A stretch of DNA of 64,000 nucleotides, taken from positions 1 through 64,000 of the forward strand of contig REGP01000004.1 in the NCBI GenBank assembly GCA_004134995.1. The letters are read 5' to 3'. Both the position numbers and the translations under genes were made by a program. Positions 56,088 through 63,413 of this stretch are shown here, piece by piece. Each line of letters opens with the position of its first letter. Within the stretch, counting starts at the first letter, position 1. The stretch comes from Oxalobacteraceae bacterium CAVE-383. GTDB taxonomy: Bacteria > Pseudomonadota > Gammaproteobacteria > Burkholderiales > Burkholderiaceae_D. The notes below the pieces were generated by a model, which was not told the origin of the DNA, searched no databases, and was given only the letters and a program-made list of their open reading frames with translations.

Positions 56088-57122
56088 TCAATGATAGTGA
56101 TCGTCGTGCTGGACCTTGCCGCGGAACACGTAATACGACCATGCGGTGTAGCCCAGGATCATCGGCACGATCAATAAAGTGCCCACCAGCGTGAAGCCCT
56201 GGCTTTGCGGCGGCGAAGCGGCGTCCCAGATCGAGATGTGCGGCGGAATGATATTGGGCCAGATACTGATCGCCAATCCCGTGTAGCCCAGGAAGATGAC
56301 CGCCAGCGCGCAGACGAACGGCGCGGCATGCGGCTGCTCGTCCTCGGGCGCATGTTCCAGGCCGGGCCCGAGGCTGCGCAGCAACAGCAGCACGGCCGCG
56401 CCCAGCAGCAGCGGCACCGGCGCAAACCAGAACAGATTCGGCAGGCTGAACCAGCGCGCGGCAATCGCGCTGTCGGCCAGCGGCGTCCAGATGCTGACCA
56501 CCGCGATCGCCGCCAGCAGCAGCCAGGTCAGCGGCCGCGTCACGCGGATCATCTTGCGTTGCAGTTCGCCGTCGGTTTTCAGGATCAGCCAGGTGCTGCC
56601 GAGCAGGGTATAGGCAATCACCACGCCGACGCCGGTGGCCAGCGGAAACGGCGCGATCCAGTCGAGCGGGCCGCCGGCGTAGGTATGATGGGCCATCGGA
56701 ATCCCCCGGATATACGCGCCGAGCGCCACGCCCTGGAAAAAGGCGGCGGTGAAGGAGCCGCCGATGAAGGCCTTGTCCCAGATATGCCGCTCGTGATCGA
56801 GCGCCTTGAAACGGAATTCGAACGCGACGCCGCGAAAGATCAGGCCGAGCAGCATGAAAATCAGCGGCAGGTAAAGCGCGCTCAGCAGCACCGAATAGGC
56901 CAGCGGGAAGGCCGCCAGCAGGCCAGCGCCGCCCAGCACCAGCCAGGTTTCATTGCCGTCCCAGACCGGCGCCACGGTATTCATCATGACGTCGCGGTCA
57001 TGCCGCAGCGGCACGAACGGATACAGCATGCCGATGCCGAGATCGAAGCCGTCCATCACGACATACATCATCACGCCGAAGAAAATGATCACGGCCCAGA
57101 TCAGTGGAAGGTCGATGCCCAT
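56088..57122 (-). CDS. cydB: cytochrome bd-type quinol oxidase subunit II (CioB-like)
   Basis: This 344-residue polytopic subunit has eight or so spans. It begins MGIDLPLIWAVIIFFGVMMYVVMDGFDLGIGML and includes APVWDGNETWLVLGGAGLLAAFP, typical of CydB. It pairs with CydA to reduce oxygen with quinol electrons. I chose the start at 57122 because CAGGAG lies seven bases upstream; the preceding 39 bases separate it from the cydA stop and are part of a 12-bp tandem repeat. Confidence 0.93.
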   Translation of the reverse strand: MGIDLPLIWAVIIFFGVMMYVVMDGFDLGIGMLYPFVPLRHDRDVMMNTVAPVWDGNETWLVLGGAGLLAAFPLAYSVLLSALYLPLIFMLLGLIFRGVAFEFRFKALDHERHIWDKAFIGGSFTAAFFQGVALGAYIRGIPMAHHTYAGGPLDWIAPFPLATGVGVVIAYTLLGSTWLILKTDGELQRKMIRVTRPLTWLLLAAIAVVSIWTPLADSAIAARWFSLPNLFWFAPVPLLLGAAVLLLLRSLGPGLEHAPEDEQPHAAPFVCALAVIFLGYTGLAISIWPNIIPPHISIWDAASPPQSQGFTLVGTLLIVPMILGYTAWSYYVFRGKVQHDDHYH

Positions 57123-57139
57123 GCCTAGCTCCTGCAGTC

Positions 57140-57199
57140 GTTGCTGCGTTAGTTGCTGCGTTAGTTGCCGCGTTCGTTGCTGCGTTCGTTGTCGGAATT
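57140..57199 (-). repeat. 12-bp tandem repeat across the cydA 3' end
   Basis: Four units of GTTGCTGCGTTA/C (57140-57151, 57152-57163, 57164-57175, 57176-57187), then a degenerate fifth. Units ending in A read as TAAC on the minus strand and give a stop; units ending in C read as GAAC and encode Asn-Glu-Arg-Ser. The cydA stop codon (57161-57163) lies in the second unit. Confidence 0.88.
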
Positions 57200-58642
57200 G
57201 CTGTCTTCGGCCGTGGGCGCCGAGAGCGGGCGCATCTGCTGGCGCTCCCGGCCCGGCCCGCCCGGCGCGGCGCGCTGTTCTTGATATGGCACCGGCCCCT
57301 TGCGCACCAGCCGCAGGATATACGCCACGCCGACGCCGAATACAAACAGGTAGACGATGATGAACAAGCCCAGCGTAAAGGCCAGCGGCCCGGCGCCATG
57401 CGCCGATACCGCGTCCCTGGTGCGCATCAATCCATATACCACCCAGGGCTGGCGTCCGATTTCGGTGGTATACCAGCCGGCCAGTATCGAGACCAGGCCC
57501 GCAGGTCCCATGCAGAGCGCGGCGCGCAGGAACAGCGGCGAGCTGTAGATGGCGTCCTTGCGGCGCAGCAGCCAGCTCCACAGGCCCAGCGCGATCATCA
57601 GCATGCCGAGCCCGACCATGGTCCGGAACGTCCAGAAGATGATGCTTGAATTGGGCCGGTCCTGCGGCGCGAATTCCTTGAGGCCCTTGATCCGGCCGTT
57701 CCAGTCATGCGTCAGGATCAGGCCGCCAAGACGCGGAATTTCGACCGCGTAGCGATTCCTTTCCTGCGCCATGTCGGGCAGGGCGAACAGCACCAGCGGC
57801 GTGCCTTGCTGGCCGGGTTCGTTCTCCCAATGCCCTTCCAGCGCGGCGATTTTGGCAGGCTGGTGTTTCAATGTATTCAGGCCGTGGGCGTCGCCGATCA
57901 TGGCCTGGATCGGCGCCACGATCAGGACCATCCACATCGCCATCGACAGCATCTTGCGCACGGCCCTGTCGTTGGCCTGGCCGGCGGCCTGATTGGCATT
58001 GCCTGCATGCCTGTTCTTGAGCAGATGCCACGCGCCCGTGGCGCCGACGAACAAGGCCGTGGCCAGGAACGCGGCCACGCTCATGTGCAGCCAGCGATAG
58101 GGAAAGGACGGATTGAAAATGACTTGCAGCCAATCGACCGGAATCACGCGGCCGTCGGCGATTTCATAGCCCTGCGGGGTTTGCATCCAGCTGTTGGATG
58201 CGACGATCCAGGTGGCCGAAATCAGCGTGCCGCCGGCGACCATGGCGGTCGACAGAAAATGCAGGCCGGGGCCGACCCGGTTCCAGCCGAACAGCATCAC
58301 GCCGAGAAAGCCGGCTTCCAGGAAGAATGCGGTCAGCACTTCGTAGGCCAGCAGCGGTCCGGTGACGCTGCCGGCGAATTCCGAAAAGAAACTCCAGTTG
58401 GTGCCGAACTGATACGCCATCACCAGGCCCGATACCACGCCCATGCCGAAATTGACGGCGAAGATCTTCAGCCAGAAATGGTACAGATCGCGATACATCG
58501 GCCGCCCGGTGCGCAGCCAGCAGCCCTCCAGGACTACCAGATAACTGGCCAATCCGATCGTGATCGCGGGGAAAATGATATGGAAGGAAATTGTAAAGCC
58601 GAACTGAATCCGGGCCAATTCCAGAGCTGTAAAGCCGAACAT
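57161..58642 (-). CDS. cydA: cytochrome bd-type quinol oxidase subunit I, cyanide-insensitive (CioA) type
   Basis: This 493-residue haem-bearing subunit has haem ligand His21 in FTISFHIIFPAITIG, the second His in YRWLHMSVAAF near residue 187 and GHWENEPGQQGTPLVLFALPD in the quinol loop. The short Q-loop marks the CIO subgroup rather than the long-loop E. coli CydA. The C-terminal 60 residues are hydrophilic and end in SNERSNERGN, encoded by the 12-bp tandem repeat. Divergent from two multihaem cytochromes c. Confidence 0.93.
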   Translation of the reverse strand: MFGFTALELARIQFGFTISFHIIFPAITIGLASYLVVLEGCWLRTGRPMYRDLYHFWLKIFAVNFGMGVVSGLVMAYQFGTNWSFFSEFAGSVTGPLLAYEVLTAFFLEAGFLGVMLFGWNRVGPGLHFLSTAMVAGGTLISATWIVASNSWMQTPQGYEIADGRVIPVDWLQVIFNPSFPYRWLHMSVAAFLATALFVGATGAWHLLKNRHAGNANQAAGQANDRAVRKMLSMAMWMVLIVAPIQAMIGDAHGLNTLKHQPAKIAALEGHWENEPGQQGTPLVLFALPDMAQERNRYAVEIPRLGGLILTHDWNGRIKGLKEFAPQDRPNSSIIFWTFRTMVGLGMLMIALGLWSWLLRRKDAIYSSPLFLRAALCMGPAGLVSILAGWYTTEIGRQPWVVYGLMRTRDAVSAHGAGPLAFTLGLFIIVYLFVFGVGVAYILRLVRKGPVPYQEQRAAPGGPGRERQQMRPLSAPTAEDSNSDNERSNERGN

Positions 58643-58812
58643 ATGGCACCCTTATAAAGCGCTTGTTCAGTGCAATATACCGGGGAAGTTCAGAGGAGGC
58701 ATAGCAAAAAATCCGGATTGTTGCAGTGAGGCGTTTTGACCCTGTTACATAAGTAAAAAATGGCGCAAACTACGCCTCGTATGGTTTTCACGCGACGATA
58801 AAAGGTGGGGGA

Positions 58813-59640
58813 ATGGAGTCAAATTTATTCGGGTTGAAAATGACGGCGGCTTTGCTGCTGCTGGCGCTCGCCTTCGGGCTGGCCGGCATTGCCCAGGCGC
58901 AAGAGGCTTCGCAAAGCGGCGACCGGGAACGTACGCGGGAACAGACCCCAATTCAGACGCCGGCCGCGATGTCCGGAATGGACGCCGGCGGGGCCAGAAT
59001 CCCGGACACCATCGAACAGCGCGCCGCCGCCTGCATCGTCTGCCACGGCAAGCAGGGACGCGCCGGCAGCGACGGCTATTATCCGCGCATCGCGGGCAAG
59101 CCGGCCGGCTATCTGTATAACCAGTTGATCAATTTCCGCGGCGGCCAGCGCAAATATCCGATCATGGCGTCGCTGATCGAAAACATGTCCGACGATTATC
59201 TGCGCGAACTCGCGCAGTTCTTCTCGGATCAGCATCCGCCTTATCCACCGCCGCAAACCACGGGCGCAACCGCGCAGGAACTGGCGCGCGGACAGCAGTT
59301 GGTGACCAAGGGCAACGATAAGGCGCCTGCCTGCATCGCCTGCCATGGCGCCGCGCTGGCCGGCGTTGCACCGGCCATTCCCGGCCTGATCGGCTTGCCG
59401 CGCGATTACCTGCTGTCGCAGCTCGGCGCATGGAAAAACGGTTCGCGCCATTCCATCGCACCGGACTGCATGGCGCAAGTCGTGCAGAAACTCAGCGGCG
59501 CCGACATCAGCGCCGCCGCTTCCTGGCTGGCGGCGCAGCCGGTGCCGAACGAGGCCAGGCCCGCTGCCGCGGCGCCGGTCAAATTGCCGCTGGAATGCGG
59601 CAGCGCAGTGAAGGTCGCAGTGAAGGCATCGATCAAATGA
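58813..59640 (+). CDS. dihaem cytochrome c, periplasmic
   Basis: This 275-residue protein has a signal peptide (ending AQAQ near residue 30) and two class I cytochrome c domains with C74-IV-C77-H78 and C174-IA-C177-H178. It resembles cytochrome c4-like or c553-like electron carriers (PRIAGKPAGYLYNQLINFR). GGTGGGGGA precedes the ATG. The stop overlaps the ATG of the trihaem cytochrome (59637-59640). Divergent from cydA with 170 bases between. Confidence 0.88.
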   Translation: MESNLFGLKMTAALLLLALAFGLAGIAQAQEASQSGDRERTREQTPIQTPAAMSGMDAGGARIPDTIEQRAAACIVCHGKQGRAGSDGYYPRIAGKPAGYLYNQLINFRGGQRKYPIMASLIENMSDDYLRELAQFFSDQHPPYPPPQTTGATAQELARGQQLVTKGNDKAPACIACHGAALAGVAPAIPGLIGLPRDYLLSQLGAWKNGSRHSIAPDCMAQVVQKLSGADISAAASWLAAQPVPNEARPAAAAPVKLPLECGSAVKVAVKASIK

Positions 59641-60944
59641 AGCATCCCATCCTGAAAGGCATTGCCGTTTTCCTTGGCGTCGCAATCGGCGCCGGCGCGG
59701 TCTGGCTGGCCCTGGCCAATCGCAACCCGGATCTGAATCAGGCTTCGGATCAGGCCCCGCTTGCCGCGGCGGACGCCAAGGCGCAGATCGAACGCGGCGC
59801 TTATCTGAGCCGGCAGGGCAATTGCATGGCCTGCCACACGGTGCGCGGCGGCACGCCGTATGCGGGCGGCCGGGCGGTGCCGACGCCGTTCGGCACGGTG
59901 TATGCGCCGAATCTGACAGCGGACAAGGAAACCGGCCTCGGCGATTGGAGCCGCGACGATTTCTGGCGCGCCATGCACGACGGCAAATCGAAGGACGGCA
60001 GCTTGCTGTATCCGGCATTTCCATACACCAGTTTCACCAGGATTTCGCGCCCCGACGTGGATGCGATGTTCGCCTACTTCCGGACGATCGCGCCGGTGCG
60101 GCAGAAGAATATCGAGCCGGATCTGCGCTTTCCGTATAACCAGCGCTGGCTGCTGTACGGCTGGCGCGCGCTGTATTTCAAGCCGGGCAGTTATGCGGCG
60201 GACAGCAAGCAAAGCGTGGCCTGGAATCGCGGCGCTTATCTGGCGCAGGGCGTGGGCCATTGCGCCGCCTGCCATTCGCCGCGCGGCGAGCTGGGCGGCA
60301 CTTCGTCGGGCACGGAACTGGGCGGCGGCGTGATCCCGGTATTGAGCTGGTATGCGCCTCCCCTGAACGGCGACCGCGACATCGGATTCGGCGCTTGGGA
60401 GCAGCAGCATCTGACAACCTTGCTGGCGACCGGCGTGGCGCCGGGCCGCGCGGTGTCCGGTCCGATGGGCGAGGTGGTCGGCAGCAGCCTGCAATATTGG
60501 AATGCGGCCGATATCGATGCCATGGCGCAGTATCTGAAATCGCTGCCGAAGCAGTTGACGCCGCCGGCGGAGGAGCAGGAGAGTGTGTTGCCGGAGCGGC
60601 AGCAGGAGATCATGACGACGGGCGCCAAGCTGTATGAAAATCATTGCGTGGCCTGTCATCAGGCCGACGGCAAGGGCGTGCGGGATGTTTATCCGTCATT
60701 GGCGGGCAGCCCGGCGCTGAACATGGCCGGCGGCGTCAACGCCATCCATCTGGTGCTGGCCGGCGGCTTTGCGCCGAGCACGGCGGGCAATCCGCGTCCT
60801 TACGGCATGCCGCCGTTCGGCCAGGCCTTGAACGACAATGAGGTGGCGATGGTGCTGTCGTATGTGCGCAATGCGTGGGGCAATGCGGGCAATCTGATTT
60901 CGCCGGTGGAGGTGGGGAAGTATCGGTCGAAGCTGGGGGATTGA
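59637..60944 (+). CDS. trihaem cytochrome c, alcohol dehydrogenase subunit-like
   Basis: This 435-residue membrane-anchored cytochrome has an N-terminal helix (ILKGIAVFLGVAIGAGAVW) and three haem motifs: CMACH at residue 63, CAACH about 210 and CVACH about 340. Each is followed by the family pattern of AdhB-type subunits (GGRAVPTPFGTVYAPNLT, DGSLLYPAFPYTSFT, GMPPFGQALNDNEVAMVLSYVR). Such subunits carry electrons from a periplasmic flavin or PQQ dehydrogenase to quinone; no dehydrogenase gene is present here. I chose the start at 59637 (MKHPILKG), coupled to the dihaem gene. Confidence 0.9.
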   Translation: MKHPILKGIAVFLGVAIGAGAVWLALANRNPDLNQASDQAPLAAADAKAQIERGAYLSRQGNCMACHTVRGGTPYAGGRAVPTPFGTVYAPNLTADKETGLGDWSRDDFWRAMHDGKSKDGSLLYPAFPYTSFTRISRPDVDAMFAYFRTIAPVRQKNIEPDLRFPYNQRWLLYGWRALYFKPGSYAADSKQSVAWNRGAYLAQGVGHCAACHSPRGELGGTSSGTELGGGVIPVLSWYAPPLNGDRDIGFGAWEQQHLTTLLATGVAPGRAVSGPMGEVVGSSLQYWNAADIDAMAQYLKSLPKQLTPPAEEQESVLPERQQEIMTTGAKLYENHCVACHQADGKGVRDVYPSLAGSPALNMAGGVNAIHLVLAGGFAPSTAGNPRPYGMPPFGQALNDNEVAMVLSYVRNAWGNAGNLISPVEVGKYRSKLGD

Positions 60945-61000
60945 GGGCTGTTTTTTTGCTGTTCGGTTTTTGCCGTTCAGTTTTTCCGTTCAGTTTTGCC

Positions 61001-61142
61001 GTTCAGTCAAGGCGCCGGCGGGAAAAAGGCGGGCGGGCGTTGTACTCCGTTCGTGTCCTCCGGCGGCCTGCGGCCGCCTCCCCCTTTACCTCACTGCGCA
61101 CAACACCCGCCCGCCTTTTTCCCGCCGGCGCCTTGACTGAAC
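61001..61142. repeat. hairpin element, copy 2 (43-nt arms around a conserved 56-nt core)
   Basis: Left arm 61001-61043 and right arm 61100-61142 are reverse complements with a single mismatch (C61038 against A61105). The 56-nt core 61044-61099 holds an inner hairpin GGCGGCC-TGC-GGCCGCC (61062-61078). The core matches copy 1 (26732-26787) in 50 of 56 positions. It lies between the convergent trihaem cytochrome and livK-like genes. Upstream, 60961-61007 contains three copies of a CCGTTCAG-T-rich unit. Confidence 0.92.
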
Positions 61143-61155
61143 TACTTGGTGTCGC

Positions 61156-61182
61156 CTATTTTCCGCTGGCTATTTTCCGCTG
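61156..61182 (-). repeat. 14-bp tandem duplication at the livK-like stop codon
   Basis: CTATTTTCCGCTG occurs at 61156-61168 and again at 61170-61182. The second copy encodes the last residues and the stop of the binding protein; the first is a duplicate just after it. Confidence 0.85.
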
Positions 61183-62360
61183 TCTTTTACGTTGTCGAAT
61201 TTATCGAATTCGACGTTATATAACTCGCCGTTCACTTTCTCGACGCGGCGGATATATACGGTCTGCACGATATCGCGGGTTTGCGGATCGATCGCGATCT
61301 GGCCGCGCGGGCTGTTGAGTTTCATGGTCTTCAGGATCGCCATCGCCTTGTCGCCGTCGATCTTGCCGTTCAGCTGCTTGCCGACCTGGTAGATCGCGGC
61401 CATGCCGTCATACGCGGCCACGGCCATGAAGTTCGGCCGGCCGGCGCCGGGATTGGCGGCGGCGAACTGTTTCAGGAAGGTTTTGTTTTCCGGGGAATTG
61501 TGCGCGGCGGAATAATGGAAGCTGGTGATCACGCCGAGCGAAACGTCGCCCATTGCCTGCAGGATGTGGTCGTCGGTCAGGTCGCCGGTGGCGATGACCT
61601 TGATGCCGGCCTCGGCCAGGCCGCGTTCGCGATAGGCTTTCATGAAGGCAATGCCCTGTTCGCCGGCCGGCACGAAGATGAAGACCGCTTCCGGTTTGGC
61701 ATCCTTGATGCGCTGCACATACGGCGCGAATTCAGGATTGGTCAACGGCACCCGGATCGATTCCACCACCGTTCCGCCGCCGCCCAGCATGGTGGTCTTG
61801 AAGGTGGTTTCGGCATCGATGCCGGGGCCGTAGTCGGCCACCAGCGTGACCACCTTCTTGATGTTGTTCTTCAGCGCCCAGCTTGCCATCGGCGCCGAGA
61901 CTTGCGGCAAGGTCATGGAAAAGCGCGCGATGTATTTCGATTTGGTCGTGATGATCGAGGTCGCCGCATTCATGATGATCATCGGTTTTTTAGCCTGCTC
62001 GGCGATCGGCGCCACCGCCAGCGCTTCCGGCGTCAGGCCGAAGCCTGCCAGGAAATCCACCTTGTCGCGCACGATCAGTTCCTGCGCCAGGCGCTTGGCG
62101 ATTTCGGGCGAAGGGCCGGTGGTGTCCTTGATGATCAATTCAATTTTCTTGCCGGCCACGCTGGCGCCGTTCTGCGCCATATAGGCCTTGATGCCGCCTT
62201 CCATCTGCTTGCCGTAATCGGCGAACGGTCCCGAAAACGGGGCGATCAGGCCGACCTTGATGGTTTCCTGCGCCTGTGCCTGGGAAACGCCGCCGGCCAG
62301 CATCGATGCCGCGAACATGGCGGCGGCCATGAATGGCCGTGAGAATTTTTTAATCGTCAT
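61170..62360 (-). CDS. branched-chain amino acid-type ABC transporter binding protein (LivK family)
   Basis: This 396-residue periplasmic protein has a signal peptide (ending SQAQAQ near residue 30) and type I fold, starting ETIKVGLIAPFSGPFADYGKQ, with the Peripla_BP_6 pattern (DKVDFLAGFGLTPEALAVAPIAEQ; VAAYDGMAAIYQVGKQL). No LivHMGF genes lie in the window. The neighbouring PcaR-like regulator and pcaI suggest an aromatic acid or its breakdown product rather than leucine as ligand; this is inference. It follows the regulator gene by 39 bases on the same strand and may share its message. Confidence 0.88.
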   Translation of the reverse strand: MTIKKFSRPFMAAAMFAASMLAGGVSQAQAQETIKVGLIAPFSGPFADYGKQMEGGIKAYMAQNGASVAGKKIELIIKDTTGPSPEIAKRLAQELIVRDKVDFLAGFGLTPEALAVAPIAEQAKKPMIIMNAATSIITTKSKYIARFSMTLPQVSAPMASWALKNNIKKVVTLVADYGPGIDAETTFKTTMLGGGGTVVESIRVPLTNPEFAPYVQRIKDAKPEAVFIFVPAGEQGIAFMKAYRERGLAEAGIKVIATGDLTDDHILQAMGDVSLGVITSFHYSAAHNSPENKTFLKQFAAANPGAGRPNFMAVAAYDGMAAIYQVGKQLNGKIDGDKAMAILKTMKLNSPRGQIAIDPQTRDIVQTVYIRRVEKVNGELYNVEFDKFDNVKDSGK

Positions 62361-62399
62361 TTTTGTCTCCGTAAGGTTGCGCTCAAGCGTCTGGTTGTT

Positions 62400-63224
62400 T
62401 CACGGTAATAATACAGAAAGTTCTTCCGAGCCTTTCAACAGCACCGGAAGAATGTCTTCCTCCATCTGCCGGATGCTGACGCGTGCCGATTGCACACCCA
62501 CGTTCAATGCCGCCACCACGGTGCCCGAGGCGCCGCGCACCGGCACGGCGATCGAACGCAGGCCGACTTCCAGTTCCTCGTCGATGATGGCGTAGCCGGC
62601 GCTGCGCACCTCGGTCAATATTTCCTTGAGGCGTTTGGCCGATACCACCGTGCGGTCGGTGAACGCGCGCAGTTTGACGGTATCCAGGTAACGCTTCAAT
62701 TCCGCTTCCGGCAAATGCGACAGCATCACGCGGCCGAGCGAGGTGCAATAGGCCGGCAGGCGGCTGCCGGTATTGAGCGCCACCGACATCACGCGCGAGG
62801 TCGCCGCGCGCGCCAGATACAGGATTTCGTTTTCGTCCAGCACTGCCAGCGAACAGGATTCGTTGAGCACCCGGCTGATGTTGTTCAGATACGGCTGCGC
62901 CGACACGGTCAGCGGCGTCGACGACAGATAGGAATAGCCGAGCGTCAGGATTTTCGGCTTCAGCGAAAAGTTGTTCATCTCGGCGCCGGCATAGCCGAGC
63001 TGGCGCAGCGTGTGCAGGCAGCGGCGCACGGCGGCGCGCGGAATGCCGGTCTTCTGGCTGATCTGCGCGATGGTCAGCGTGCGGCGCTGGTCGCTGAAGG
63101 CGCGCACCACCGCCAATCCGCGCGCCAGCGAGGTCATGAAGCTGGGGTCGGCCATGGCGTCGATTTCCTCGGCGATGGTCATGGCGGGCACGGCGGCAGG
63201 GTCTTTGTTTTCGGAGGTCGTCAT
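62400..63224 (-). CDS. pcaR: IclR-family regulator, PcaR/PcaU/PobR subgroup
   Basis: This 274-residue regulator has an N-terminal winged helix (SDQRRTLTIAQISQKTGIPRAAVRRCLHTLRQLGY, about residues 45-80) and an effector domain (YCTSLGRVMLSHLPEAELKRYL ... EELEVGLRSIAVPVRG). The subgroup controls the beta-ketoadipate pathway in response to beta-ketoadipate or protocatechuate. It is divergent from pcaI, and a near-perfect PcaR-type site lies between them. I chose the start at 63224 (MTTSENKDP); the longer frame to 63260 would run into the control region. Confidence 0.87.
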   Translation of the reverse strand: MTTSENKDPAAVPAMTIAEEIDAMADPSFMTSLARGLAVVRAFSDQRRTLTIAQISQKTGIPRAAVRRCLHTLRQLGYAGAEMNNFSLKPKILTLGYSYLSSTPLTVSAQPYLNNISRVLNESCSLAVLDENEILYLARAATSRVMSVALNTGSRLPAYCTSLGRVMLSHLPEAELKRYLDTVKLRAFTDRTVVSAKRLKEILTEVRSAGYAIIDEELEVGLRSIAVPVRGASGTVVAALNVGVQSARVSIRQMEEDILPVLLKGSEELSVLLP

Positions 63225-63317
63225 GGTCGTTAATCGAAAAAGTGTTCGGCCATCGCACACATTCAGGTGCCTATTGTTGACCTTGAAGAAGGCTTGTCGC
63301 TACACTGCATTCCAATG

Positions 63318-63359
63318 CGATGTTCAAAAAACAAACATTAGTGCGTTTATCGAACATCG
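63318..63359 (+). promoter_or_regulatory. PcaR-type operator in the pcaR-pcaI intergenic region
   Basis: On the minus strand, 63341-63355 reads GTTCGATAAACGCAC, one base from the Pseudomonas putida PcaR site GTTCGATAATCGCAC as I recall it. It lies in a larger inverted repeat CGATGTTC (63318-63325) / GAACATCG (63352-63359). The pcaI start is 55 bases downstream. Confidence 0.7.
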
Positions 63360-63413
63360 TCAATACAGATTTTCTGATTAATTTTGCTTAGATTCATTTG
63401 CGGAGAGACAAGC

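Noticed and set aside
61001-61142. Hairpin element as an integron attC site, retron RNA or rho-independent terminator
   Set aside because: attC sites conserve the outer core sites, whereas here the centre is conserved. No reverse transcriptase or integrase lies near, and no T run follows either arm.
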